From the NCBI GenBank assembly GCA_017309275.1, contig JAFKLT010000036.1:1-64000 (forward strand): 64,000 nucleotides of DNA, read 5' to 3'. Both the position numbers and the translations under genes were made by a program. Each line of letters starts with the position of its first letter. The first letter of the stretch is position 1. The DNA comes from Sphingomonadales bacterium. GTDB taxonomy: Bacteria; Pseudomonadota; Alphaproteobacteria; Sphingomonadales; Sphingomonadaceae. Shown in pieces: positions 16,761 to 25,379 of the stretch. The notes below the pieces were generated by a model. The model did not search any database, was not told the origin of the DNA, and saw nothing but the letters and a program-made list of their open reading frames with translations.

Positions 16761-17413
16761 AAAAGGCCGACATCTTCGAATTTTATCGCCGCCTTGCCGA
16801 ACTGAACCCCAGCCCGGAGACCGAGCTGGAATTCGGCAATAATTTCCAGCTTCTCGTCGCGGTCGTGCTGTCGGCGCAGGCGACCGACGTCGGCGTGAAC
16901 AAGGCGACGCGGCGGCTGTTTCAGGATGTGAAGACGCCGCAGGAAATGGTCGACCTCGGCGAAGAGGCGCTAAAACAGCATATCAAGACGATCGGGCTGT
17001 TCAACGCGAAGGCAAAGAATGTCATCGCGCTGTCCGAAATCCTCGTCCGCGATCATGGCGGAGAGGTGCCCGCCGATCGCGACACGCTGGTCGAACTGCC
17101 GGGCGTGGGGCGCAAGACCGCCAATGTCGTGATGAACTGCGCGTTCGGCGCGGAAACCTTTGCCGTCGACACGCACATCTTTCGCGTCGGCAACCGTACC
17201 GGCCTCGCGCCCGGAAAGACGGTGCTGGCGGTCGAAAAGAAGCTCGACAAGGAAACGCCCCAGCCCTTTCGCGTCGGCGCGCACCACTGGCTGATCCTGC
17301 ACGGCCGCTATATCTGCAAGGCGCGGACTCCCGAATGCTGGCGCTGTCCGGTCGACGACCTGTGCCGCTACAAACCCAAAACCGTGGCGCCCCGCGCAAA
17401 GAAAGCGGCTTAG
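16757..17413 (+). CDS. nth: endonuclease III
   Basis: Bifunctional DNA glycosylase/AP lyase for oxidised pyrimidines, 218 residues. The helix-hairpin-helix 'LPGVGRKTANVV' carries catalytic K120, and D138 lies in 'AVDTHIFRVGNR'. The 4Fe-4S cluster pattern is intact: C187-x6-C194-x2-C197-x5-C203. A basic Lys/Ala tail follows. The start overlaps the M48 stop by 4 nt. MutM, which handles oxidised purines, is encoded elsewhere in the window. Confidence 0.97.
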   Translation: MKKADIFEFYRRLAELNPSPETELEFGNNFQLLVAVVLSAQATDVGVNKATRRLFQDVKTPQEMVDLGEEALKQHIKTIGLFNAKAKNVIALSEILVRDHGGEVPADRDTLVELPGVGRKTANVVMNCAFGAETFAVDTHIFRVGNRTGLAPGKTVLAVEKKLDKETPQPFRVGAHHWLILHGRYICKARTPECWRCPVDDLCRYKPKTVAPRAKKAA

Positions 17414-17496
17414 GGCCATTCCTTCCTCGTCACCCCGGCCCCGCCCCGGCAATTCACGCTTGCCGCCAATCGAAGATGCCGCTTAGTTGCGTTTCC

Positions 17497-18870
17497 ATGC
17501 GCAACCTTACCGCCCCGCTCGCTCTCGCTGCCGCCATGCTCGCCGCCGCGCCCGTCCACGCCAAGCCCGCCGATACCGAAACGGCGAAGAAGATATTGAA
17601 GGACAGTATCGCGATCCCGACCGTCGAGGGGCGCGGCAAGGTGCCCGAACTGGCGGCCTATTATGCCGGCGTGCTGAAGGCGGCGGGCTACACCGACGCC
17701 GACATCGAAATCACGCCGATCGGTGAAACCGCGACCTTCGCCGCGACGCTTCAGGGGACCAGCAAGCAAAAGCCGATCGTTCTGCTGGGCCACATGGACG
17801 TGGTGGAGGCCGACGCAAAGGACTGGACCCGCGATCCCTTCGTGCCGGTCGAGGAGAATGGCTATATCTTCGGCCGCGGGTCGGAGGACAATAAGTTCGA
17901 CGTCTCGATGATGGTCGCGACGATGGCGCAGCTCAAGAAGGACGGCTTCAAGCCGAAGCGGTCGATCATCCTCCTCCTGTCGGGGGACGAGGAAACGTCG
18001 ATGAAGACGACGCGCGCGCTCGCCGCCAAATATAAGGACGCCGAATTCGCGCTGAACGGCGACGGCGGCGGCGGCCTGATCGGCGAGGACGGCAAGCCCA
18101 AATATTACGGCCTGCAGGCGGGCGAAAAAACCTATGCCGACTTCACGCTAGAGGTGACCAATCCGGGCGGCCACAGCTCGCGTCCGTCGGGCACCAATGC
18201 GATCGTTCAGCTTTCGAACGCGCTGGCAAAGGTCGGCGCCTATCGCTTCGCGCCGCAGCAGAACGAACTGACCAAGGTCGGCATGCCGATCGTCGCCGAT
18301 CAGGTCGGCGGCGACATCGGCGCCGCGCTGCGCACCTTCGCCGCCAATCCGGCCGATGAAAAGGCGATCGCCGCGATCCGCGCCGACCCCGAATATGTCG
18401 GCCAGATCGGCACCACCTGCGTCCCGACGCTGGTCAAGGGCGGCCATGCCGAAAATGCGCTGCCGCAGCGTGCAACCGCGAACATCAACTGCCGCATCTT
18501 CCCCGGCGTGCCGGTCGAGGCGGTGCGCGCCGAGCTTGAACGGGTGATCGGCGATCCGGCGGTCAAGGTGAACCCCGATCCCGACGCCAGCGCCAGCGAT
18601 GCCTCGCCGCTGCGTCCCGACGTGATGGCGGCGGTGACCAAGGTGGTGCATGCGCGCGCGCCGGGCCTGCCGATCATTCCGTCGATGAGCGCGGGGGCGA
18701 CCGACAGCTATCATTTCCGCATCCAGGGCGTGCCGAGCTACGGCGTTGCCGGCCTCTTTTCAAAGGCCAGCGACAGCTATGCGCACGGGCTCAACGAGCG
18801 CGTGCCCGTCGACGCGATCGCGCCGGCGCTGGTGCATTGGGACAGCCTGCTGCGCGAACTGTCGAAATAA
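17497..18870 (+). CDS. M20/M25/M40 family exported metallopeptidase
   Basis: Dizinc exopeptidase-type hydrolase of 457 residues with a signal peptide (cleavage after 'AAPVHA', about residue 22). Metal ligands are in 'LLGHMDVVEADA' (His, then Asp), 'FGRGSEDNKFD' (bridging Asp), 'LLSGDEETSM' (catalytic Glu and ligand Glu) and a distal His in 'SDSYAHGLNERV'. The lid domain has 'EVTNPGGHSSRPSGTNAI'. Family members cleave dipeptides or N-acyl amino acids in the periplasm. An ATG at 17476 is in frame but would extend the signal with 'MPLSCVS'; I prefer 17497. It ends 4 nt before the convergent TetR gene's stop. Confidence 0.92.
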   Translation: MRNLTAPLALAAAMLAAAPVHAKPADTETAKKILKDSIAIPTVEGRGKVPELAAYYAGVLKAAGYTDADIEITPIGETATFAATLQGTSKQKPIVLLGHMDVVEADAKDWTRDPFVPVEENGYIFGRGSEDNKFDVSMMVATMAQLKKDGFKPKRSIILLLSGDEETSMKTTRALAAKYKDAEFALNGDGGGGLIGEDGKPKYYGLQAGEKTYADFTLEVTNPGGHSSRPSGTNAIVQLSNALAKVGAYRFAPQQNELTKVGMPIVADQVGGDIGAALRTFAANPADEKAIAAIRADPEYVGQIGTTCVPTLVKGGHAENALPQRATANINCRIFPGVPVEAVRAELERVIGDPAVKVNPDPDASASDASPLRPDVMAAVTKVVHARAPGLPIIPSMSAGATDSYHFRIQGVPSYGVAGLFSKASDSYAHGLNERVPVDAIAPALVHWDSLLRELSK

Positions 18871-18873
18871 GGG

Positions 18874-19464
18874 TCAGACGAGCGCGGCGACCGCGCGCTC
18901 GACCATCAGGACTGCCGCCTCGGCGCCGAAGCTTGCGGCGTCGAGCGACAGTTCCAGCCACAGCCCGTCGACCATCGCGGTCAGCATGATCGCCAGCCGC
19001 TCGGCCTCGGGCGCGCCGCACGCGGTCAGCAGCTCGCCCAGCCGCGCGCGATATCCGGCATAGCTTTCGGCGTGGATGTCGGCCATCCGCGCGTCGCTGC
19101 GCGCGAGGGCCCAGAAGGCGGTCCAGGCGCCCAGCAATTCGGGGTCGGTCACCGGCGGGCGAAAGCTTGCGGTCAGATAGGCGTTCAGCCGCGCGCGCGG
19201 GTCCGGCCCCGCGCCGTCGACCGCGGCGGCGAAGATCGCGTCCATCCGGTCGCTCGTCGCCTGATAAGTTGCCGCGACCAGATCGTCGATTCCCGCGAAA
19301 TAATGGCGCAAAAGCCCGGGGGAGACCCCCGCCTTCGCGCAGATGGCACGAACATTCGTGCCCGCCAGCCCATGTTCCGCGAGCACCGCCGCGGTCGCGT
19401 CGATCAGGTCGGCGCGGCGGGCATCGGCGCTTTCGCGCGTAAAGGCTTGGCGAACGGTCGTCAT
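18874..19464 (-). CDS. TetR family regulator (BetI-like)
   Basis: Repressor-type protein of 196 residues. The DNA-binding part is 'LIDATAAVLAEHGLAGTN' with recognition helix 'AKAGVSPGLLRHYFAGID' (about 20-60), closely resembling BetI, the choline-sensing TetR protein. The C-terminal half has the BetI-type 'LLGAWTAFWALARSDARMADIH' and 'MVDGLWLELSLDA'. It is divergent from the Rieske oxygenase gene with only 33 bp between start codons; that gap is almost wholly an inverted repeat, so it is very likely the local regulator. The start could also be the ATG at 19476. The inducer is unknown. Confidence 0.9.
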   Translation of the reverse strand: MTTVRQAFTRESADARRADLIDATAAVLAEHGLAGTNVRAICAKAGVSPGLLRHYFAGIDDLVAATYQATSDRMDAIFAAAVDGAGPDPRARLNAYLTASFRPPVTDPELLGAWTAFWALARSDARMADIHAESYAGYRARLGELLTACGAPEAERLAIMLTAMVDGLWLELSLDAASFGAEAAVLMVERAVAALV

Positions 19465-19475
19465 ATTGTTATACA
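19447..19475 (+). promoter_or_regulatory. promoter of the Rieske operon
   Basis: TTGGCG (19447-19452), a 17-bp spacer and TATACA (19470-19475) give a good sigma-70 match. The -35 lies inside the start of the divergent tetR gene and the -10 inside the candidate operator. The leader would be only about 15 nt; the Shine-Dalgarno AAGGA is at 19486-19490. Confidence 0.55.
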
Positions 19476-19487
19476 TGTGTACAACAA
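19466..19487. promoter_or_regulatory. candidate TetR operator (22-bp inverted repeat)
   Basis: The two 11-bp halves, 19466-19476 and 19477-19487, are reverse complements at 9 of 11 positions. It fills most of the 33-bp gap between the divergent tetR and Rieske start codons and covers the Rieske -10. Binding here would block both genes. Confidence 0.65.
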
Positions 19488-19497
19488 GGATGGACTC

Positions 19498-20664
19498 ATG
19501 GCAACGCTGCGCGGCACTTTCACCAACATCGACCCCCAGGACGGCTGGTCCCTCCCCGCCTGGACCTACAGCGACCCCGAATTCTTCGCCGTCGAAATGC
19601 AACGCATCTTCCGCCCAAGCTGGCAGGTCGTCTGCCACGACAGCGACATTCCGAACCCCGGCGACTGGCACAGCATCGACTATTGCGACGAAAGCGTGAT
19701 CCTGGTCCGCGGCGTCGACCGCGTCGTCCGCGCCTTCACCAACGTCTGCCGCCACCGCGGCTCGCGCCTCGTCGACGGGGCCGTCGGCTGCGCGAAGAAA
19801 CTCGTCTGCCCCTATCACGCCTGGACCTATGAACTCGACGGTCGGCTGACGGGCGTGCCCGATTCGGCAAGCTACCCCACGCTCGACCGCGACAAGGCAG
19901 GGCTCGTCCCCGTCGACCTCGAACAATGGCGCGGCTTCTGGTTCGTGCGGCTCGCCGATGACGGCGGCCCCTCGGTCGCCGCGATGATGGCGCCCTATGA
20001 GGCGCAGATCGATCCCTATCGGTTCGAGGAGCTCGGCGCGCTCGGCCGCGTGACCCTCCGTCCGCGCACGGTGAACTGGAAGAATGTCGGCGACAATTAT
20101 TCGGACGGCCTCCACATCCCCGTCGCGCACCCCGGCCTGACGCGCCTGTTCGGCAAAAGCTATGGCGTCGAGGCGGAGGATCGCGTCGACCGCATGTGGG
20201 GCGACCTGATCGATCGTCCGTCGGTCAACTGGTCCGAACGCATGTATCAGCGCGTGCTGCCGCCGGTGCCGCACCTGCCGGAGGACAAGCAGCGGCACTG
20301 GCTCTATTTCAAGCTGTGGCCGAACGTCGCCTTCGACATCTATCCCGACCAGGTCGATTTCATGCAATGGCTGCCCACCGGCCCGACGACCTGCCTGATC
20401 CGCGAAATCTCATATGTCCTTCCGGACGATCGCCGCGAGATGCGGGCGGCGCGCTATCTGAACTGGCGCATCAACCGACAGGTGAATGCAGAGGATACCG
20501 CGCTGATCAACCGCGTTCAGCAGGGCATGCAGTCGCAGAGCTTTTCGATGGGACCGCTCAGCGACAAGGAAGTGTGCCTCAAGCATTTCTGTTCGCGAAT
20601 GCGCGACATCATTCCCGAGGCGCGCCGCGAACAGGCGCCGGCCTATGGCTGGAGCCGCGTTTGA
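19498..20664 (+). CDS. Rieske 2Fe-2S aromatic-ring-hydroxylating oxygenase alpha subunit
   Basis: Terminal oxygenase component of 388 residues. The Rieske cluster ligands are C84-x-H86 and C104-x2-H107. The mononuclear iron site is D203-x2-H206-x4-H211 preceded by N200 (NYSDGLHIPVAH), with a likely carboxylate ligand in 'NAEDTALINRV'. The overall pattern is nearest to the alpha-only group that includes choline, carnitine and stachydrine monooxygenases and some aromatic demethylases. Unlike carnitine oxygenase it keeps an Asp at the bridging position. No reductase, ferredoxin or beta subunit is encoded nearby. It is the first gene of a three-gene coupled operon; the substrate is unknown, and the BetI-like regulator hints at a quaternary amine or similar small molecule. 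Confidence 0.9.
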   Translation: MATLRGTFTNIDPQDGWSLPAWTYSDPEFFAVEMQRIFRPSWQVVCHDSDIPNPGDWHSIDYCDESVILVRGVDRVVRAFTNVCRHRGSRLVDGAVGCAKKLVCPYHAWTYELDGRLTGVPDSASYPTLDRDKAGLVPVDLEQWRGFWFVRLADDGGPSVAAMMAPYEAQIDPYRFEELGALGRVTLRPRTVNWKNVGDNYSDGLHIPVAHPGLTRLFGKSYGVEAEDRVDRMWGDLIDRPSVNWSERMYQRVLPPVPHLPEDKQRHWLYFKLWPNVAFDIYPDQVDFMQWLPTGPTTCLIREISYVLPDDRREMRAARYLNWRINRQVNAEDTALINRVQQGMQSQSFSMGPLSDKEVCLKHFCSRMRDIIPEARREQAPAYGWSRV

Positions 20665-21881
20665 GCGTTGACGCGCCCGTGGTGATCGTCGGCGGCGGGC
20701 CGGCGGGAATGGTCGCGGGCCTGCTCTTCGCGCGGGCGGGCGTGCATGTGACCGTGCTCGAGAAGCACGCCGATTTTCTGCGCGATTTCCGCGGCGACAC
20801 GGTGCATCCCTCGACGCTCGAACTGTTCAACGAGATCGGGCTGCTCGGCGAATTGCTGAACGAGCCGCATGCCGCCATCGATACGATGACGCTCAATCTG
20901 CTCGGCGGGCGGTACACGATCGCGACGATGAAGCATCTGCCGGTCGCGGCCCGCTTCGTCGCGATGATGCCGCAATGGGATCTGCTCGATTTCATCGCGG
21001 GGCAGGCGCGGAAATATCCGACCTTCGACCTGCGCATGTCGACCGAGGCGACCGGGCTGACCCATGATGCCGCCGGTCGCGTCGAGGGCGTGACCCTGAC
21101 GAATGGGCAGGTCTTGCCCGCGCGGCTCGTCATCGCCGCCGACGGCCGTCGGTCGGTGCTGCGCGACGCGGCCGAACTGCCGCTCGAAGATCTGGGCGCG
21201 CCGATGGACGTGCTGTGGTTCCGCATTCCGGTCCCGTCGGGAATGTCGGCGTCGGAGGTTGCGCTCGGCTCGATCGAGAAGGACGGAATGGTCGTCGCCA
21301 TTCCGCGCGGCGATTATTGGCAATGCGCGCGGATCATCGAAAAGGGAGGCTTCGCGCCGATCGAGGCGCGCGGCATCGCGGCCTTCCGCGCTGAGATCGT
21401 GGCCATCGCCCCCGGCCTTGCCGCCGGGATCGACGCGCTTCGAAGCTTCGACGACGTGAAGCTCCTTTCGGTCGCGCTCGATCGATTGACGCGCTGGTCG
21501 CGCCCCGGCCTGCTCGCGATCGGCGATGCCGCGCATGCGATGTCCCCCGTCGGCGGTGTCGGTATCAACCTTGCGGTCCAGGATGCGGTTGCAGCCGCCA
21601 ACATCCTCGCCGCGCCGCTGGCCGCCGGTGTCGACCCCGATCCGTTGCTGGCCAGGGTGCAGGACCGCCGCTGGAAACCGACCGTGCGGATGCAGGCGCT
21701 TCAGCGCATCGCGCATCAGCGCGTAATCGAACCGATGCTGCGCGGCCAGGTGACGCGCGTGCCGCTCGCGGTCCGCCTGCTCGATGCGATCCCGCTGCTG
21801 CGCCGCATCCCCGGCCGTATCCTTGGCCTCGGTTTCGGCCGTCAGCATGTCCAATCCCCGCTTGCGAAAGAGTTTCAATGA
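20661..21881 (+). CDS. FAD-dependent monooxygenase (PHBH/UbiH-like)
   Basis: Single-component flavin hydroxylase of 406 residues. It has the Rossmann 'VVIVGGGPAGMVAG' (about 7-20), the DG motif 'VIAADGRRSVLRD' (about 155-168) and the GD motif 'LAIGDAAHAMSPVGGVGIN' (about 285-303). Start: TTG at 20661, with TGGAG upstream and TTGA overlap with the Rieske stop; no ATG lies near the Rossmann start. Such enzymes use NAD(P)H and oxygen to hydroxylate aromatic or isoprenoid rings. It is coupled at both ends, so it is made with the Rieske oxygenase and the third oxidoreductase. Confidence 0.9.
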   Translation: MSVDAPVVIVGGGPAGMVAGLLFARAGVHVTVLEKHADFLRDFRGDTVHPSTLELFNEIGLLGELLNEPHAAIDTMTLNLLGGRYTIATMKHLPVAARFVAMMPQWDLLDFIAGQARKYPTFDLRMSTEATGLTHDAAGRVEGVTLTNGQVLPARLVIAADGRRSVLRDAAELPLEDLGAPMDVLWFRIPVPSGMSASEVALGSIEKDGMVVAIPRGDYWQCARIIEKGGFAPIEARGIAAFRAEIVAIAPGLAAGIDALRSFDDVKLLSVALDRLTRWSRPGLLAIGDAAHAMSPVGGVGINLAVQDAVAAANILAAPLAAGVDPDPLLARVQDRRWKPTVRMQALQRIAHQRVIEPMLRGQVTRVPLAVRLLDAIPLLRRIPGRILGLGFGRQHVQSPLAKEFQ

Positions 21882-23482
21882 CCAACGCCTATGACGCCCT
21901 GATTATCGGCGCCGGCCATAACGGCCTCGTTTGTGCCTTCTACCTCGCCAAGGCGGGACTGAAGGTCCGCATCGTCGAGGCGCGCGACGTCGTCGGCGGG
22001 GCTGCGGTGACCGAGGAATTCGCGCCGGGCTTTCGCAATTCGGTCGCAAGCTACACGGTCAGCCTGCTCCAGCCCAAGGTGATCGCCGACATGAAACTGG
22101 CCGATCACGGCTATCGCGTGATCGAGCGGCCGATCAGCAATTTCCTGCCGCAGGAGGATGGCGGCTATCTGAAGCTCGGCGGCGGGCTCGAACGCACGCA
22201 GGCCGAGTTCCGGAAGTTCAGCCACCGCGATGCCGAGGTGCTGCCGCAATATTACGACGCCCTCGAAAATGTCGCCGAACTGCTCCGCGACCTCGCGCTG
22301 CGCGTTCCGCCCAACGTCGGCGAGGGACTTCGCACCTTGCTCGATGGCGCGCGGCAAGGGCGGCGTTTCGCGACGCTCAACCTGGAGCAGCAGCGCGACG
22401 TGCTCGACCTGTTCACCAAGTCGGCGCGCACGATGCTCGACAGCTGGTTCGAAAGCGAGGCCGTCAAGGCCGCCTTCGGCTTCGACGCAGTGGTTGGCAA
22501 CTATGCCAGCCCCGACACGCCGGGCAGCGCTTATGTCCTCCTGCACCATGTGTTCGGCGAGGTGAACGGCAAGAAGGGCGCCTGGGGCCATAGCGTCGGC
22601 GGCATGGGCAAGATTACCGAGATCATGGCCAAGGTCTGCCGCGACATGGGGGTCGAGATCAGCCTGGAGAGCCCGGTGGAGAAGGTGCTGGTCGACGGCG
22701 GGAAGGCCGTCGGGGTCAAGCTGGTCGGCGGCGACGAGATTGCGGCGGCGCGCGTGATCGCAAACGTCGGGCCGAAGCTGCTTTACGAACGGATGATGGA
22801 CGCGAGCGACCTGCCGGAGGGTTATGAACGCCGGATCAAGGGATTCAAGGCGGGCAGCGGTACCTTCCGCATGAACGTGGCGCTTTCCGAGCTGCCGAAG
22901 TTCACCTGCCTTCCCGAACCCGGCGAGCATCACCAGTCGGGGATCATTCTTGCGCCGACGCTCGACTATATGGACCGCGCCTTCCTCGACGCGAAGCAGC
23001 ATGGCTGGTCGAAGGCGCCGATCGTCGAGATGTTGATCCCGTCGACCGTCGACGACAGCCTCGCGCCCGAGGGGGGCCATGTCGCCAGCCTCTTCTGTCA
23101 GCAGTTTGCGCCGGAACTGCCCGACGGCCGCGACTGGGACGACGAGGAAGAAGCGGCGGCCGACTGCATCATCGATACGGTCGAAAAGCACGCCCCCGGT
23201 TTCCGTGCGAGCATCGTCGGCCAGACGCGCCTCTCGCCCAAGGGCCTCGAACGCAAGTTCGGCCTCGTCGGCGGCGACATCATGCATGGCAATATGAGCC
23301 TCGACCAGCTCTGGGCCGCGCGTCCGGTGCTCGGCAACGGCGGCTATCGCGGGCCGGTGAAGGGGTTGTACATGTGCGGTGCGGGCACGCACCCCGGCGG
23401 CGGCGTAACCGGCGCGCCGGGGCACAATGCAGCCCAGGTGATCCTGCGCGACCGCGGCCTATTCGCACCGCGCTGGCGCTGA
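21878..23482 (+). CDS. NAD(P)/FAD-dependent oxidoreductase, PYROXD2/phytoene-desaturase-like
   Basis: Flavoprotein of 534 residues. The N-terminal dinucleotide motif 'ALIIGAGHNGLVCAFYLAKAG' is followed by 'VVGGAAVTEEFAPGF' and 'SYTVSLLQPKVIADM', the pattern of the PYROXD2 branch of the phytoene desaturase superfamily. The C-terminal FAD segment is 'GLYMCGAGTHPGGGVTGAPGHNAA'. Family substrates are mostly unknown; oxidation of isoprenoid or amine groups is possible. The ATG overlaps the preceding stop (ATGA). The 3' end overlaps the convergent AAA ATPase gene by 24 bp. No other carotenoid genes are in the window, so a carotenoid role is not supported. Confidence 0.9.
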   Translation: MTNAYDALIIGAGHNGLVCAFYLAKAGLKVRIVEARDVVGGAAVTEEFAPGFRNSVASYTVSLLQPKVIADMKLADHGYRVIERPISNFLPQEDGGYLKLGGGLERTQAEFRKFSHRDAEVLPQYYDALENVAELLRDLALRVPPNVGEGLRTLLDGARQGRRFATLNLEQQRDVLDLFTKSARTMLDSWFESEAVKAAFGFDAVVGNYASPDTPGSAYVLLHHVFGEVNGKKGAWGHSVGGMGKITEIMAKVCRDMGVEISLESPVEKVLVDGGKAVGVKLVGGDEIAAARVIANVGPKLLYERMMDASDLPEGYERRIKGFKAGSGTFRMNVALSELPKFTCLPEPGEHHQSGIILAPTLDYMDRAFLDAKQHGWSKAPIVEMLIPSTVDDSLAPEGGHVASLFCQQFAPELPDGRDWDDEEEAAADCIIDTVEKHAPGFRASIVGQTRLSPKGLERKFGLVGGDIMHGNMSLDQLWAARPVLGNGGYRGPVKGLYMCGAGTHPGGGVTGAPGHNAAQVILRDRGLFAPRWR

Positions 23483-25379
23483 TCCAAAGCCGATCGGCTG
23501 CGGCATCGCCGGGCGCGCCGTCCGCTCCCGCCGCAGCCGGTCGACCAGCGCCGCATCGTCGACTTCGCCCATGAAGCGCATCTGACGCGCGACGACCGCG
23601 AAGTCGCCGAGCGTCAGGCCCCCGAGCCGGTCGAGCATCGCCGGTGCTTCCCGCTCGAAGAAGTGCACGAATGCTCGCCGTGCGCGCGCTTCGTCGAGCG
23701 CACGCATCTCGACCTTGAACACGAAGCGCCGCGCCGAGGCCGGATCGAGCTTCGCAGCATGGTTGGTCGCGGCGGCGAAGGGCAGCGGGTGCGCCTCCAT
23801 CCAGGTCAGCAGCTCGTTGACCTGGCTGACCTCCCAACTTCGCGTCGCGCCCTGCCGGTCGGCAAGCAGCGAATCGACCTCGTCGAAGAAAAGCATCGCG
23901 CCCTGCCGCCGGGCATCGGTGAAAGCCTCCGCGATCAGCTTCTCGGTCTCGCCGACCCATTTCGACATCAGGTCCGACGCGCGTTTCACCTGCAGCGGCC
24001 GCCCGAGCCGCCGCGCCAGCGCCTGCACCGCCTCGGTCTTGCCTGTGCCCGGCGGCCCCGTAAGCAGCAGCGAGAAATCGGCGGGACTGTCCGCGTTGGT
24101 CAGTCGTGCGAACAGCGCGGGCAAGTCGGCGTCGGCGGCGAGCAGCGTTTCGTCGAAGGCGCGCGGCGCACGCGGTTCGATCGCCTCACCGCGCATCGCG
24201 CCGAGGATCGAGCCGGCAAAGCGGTTTGCGCTGTCGGCATCGCCTGCGAGCGCGGCTGCGCGCGCCGCGACGCGGAACAGCGACGCGGTTTCGGGAGCGC
24301 GCGCGGCGAGCGCCGCCAGCGCCGGATCGACGGCGACCTTTTCCTCGCTGCTCACCCTGTCCAGCATTGCCGGACTGTGCGCGACACCGGGAAAATCCAT
24401 GCGGATCGACAGGCTGAAGCGCCGCAAGATTGCCGGATCGACGTCGGCGATACAGTTGGAGGTCCAGATTGTGGGGGCGGGGTTGTTTTCCAACAACCTG
24501 TTGATGAAGAGCTTCGATCCCGCGCGCTGGCGTATGCGGCCGTCCTGTTCCAGCCGCGCTTCGCCTAGCATATCCTCCATTTCGTCGAACAGCAGCAGCG
24601 CGCGCCCCCGCTTTTCGAGCGTGCGGAGCGCGAGGCGCAGCGCGGCGATGCGATCGAAACGTGTCGGTTCTTCGCCATCCGCGTCGGCTTCGCCCACCGC
24701 ATGCAGCGGTTCGCCCAGCTCCGCCGCGAGCGTGCGGGCAAGTTCGGTCTTTCCGGTGCCCGGCGGCCCGTGGATCAGGATGTTGATCCCGCGCGCGCCG
24801 TTGGCCAGGGCGCCGCGAAGCAAGGCCAAGGCCAGACCGGCGTCGCGCTGCTGCGCCGGAAAATCGGCGAGCGCATGGCGCGCCGTCTGTCGCCGGCCGA
24901 GCAGGCCGTCGATCAGATCGGCGTGCTGGTCCTGCCGCGCGTCGAGCAACCGTTCGAACGACCAGCAGAGCCCGAGCTCGACCTTGTCCTGCTTGGTCGT
25001 CCACCGCCCGACCAGATCGAGCCGCACGACTTCGGCGCCGCGGATCATATGCGGGGCGAGACCGGTGAGCGTGCCGACAAGCGCCTCGATATCCAGCGCT
25101 TCGCTGTCGATCAGCCTGGCAAGGCTGCGCGTCAGCGGCGCGCGCTCCATCGCCGTCGCCAGCAACAGCAGCGCACGCTCTTCGGCGGCGAGGTCGAGCG
25201 CGTCGGCCAGCCGGTTCGCCTTGACCAGGCCGTCGTCCTCGACCGCGTCCGGCGCACCCGAACTTGCTTGCGCGCGTACGGGCCCAGCCGAGCAGCGCGC
25301 GCCCGACCTTGCTCTTGCCCGGATGATCCAGGGCGATGGCGCGCGCGAGGGCGCGCGCCCAATGACTGTCGTGCAACAT
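23459..25379 (-). pseudogene. two-domain AAA ATPase gene with an apparent frameshift near 25270-25277
   Basis: The long reading frame (to about 25270) encodes two AAA modules: 'HGPPGTGKTELARTL' with 'LLLFDEMEDML', then 'TGPPGTGKTEAVQAL' with 'MLFFDEVDSLLADRQG' and 'LMSKWVGETEKLIAEAF'. It looks like a Vps4/SpoVK/Ycf46-type AAA protein. This frame stays open upstream ('DDGLVKANRLADALDLA', 'EERALLLLATAMERAP') but has no start codon before a TTG at 25165 that lies in mid-helix. A plausible start, ATG 25379 with an AGCAGG Shine-Dalgarno, lies in another frame and reads 'MLHDSHWARALARAIALD' then 'HPGKSKVGRALLGWAR'. The two join if one base is removed (or two added) in the CGCGCG tract at 25270-25277; the span is 3 x 640 + 1 nt. 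It could be a real mutation or an assembly error. Without the shift the product would be about 639 residues. Confidence 0.75.

Noticed and set aside
19498..20664. Carnitine monooxygenase (CntA) assignment for the Rieske protein
   Set aside because: The bridging residue is Asp (D203) rather than the Glu of CntA, and no CntB-type reductase is present.
21878..23482. Phytoene desaturase as a carotenoid pathway gene
   Set aside because: No crtB, crtY, crtE or similar gene is nearby, and the N-terminal pattern is closer to PYROXD2.
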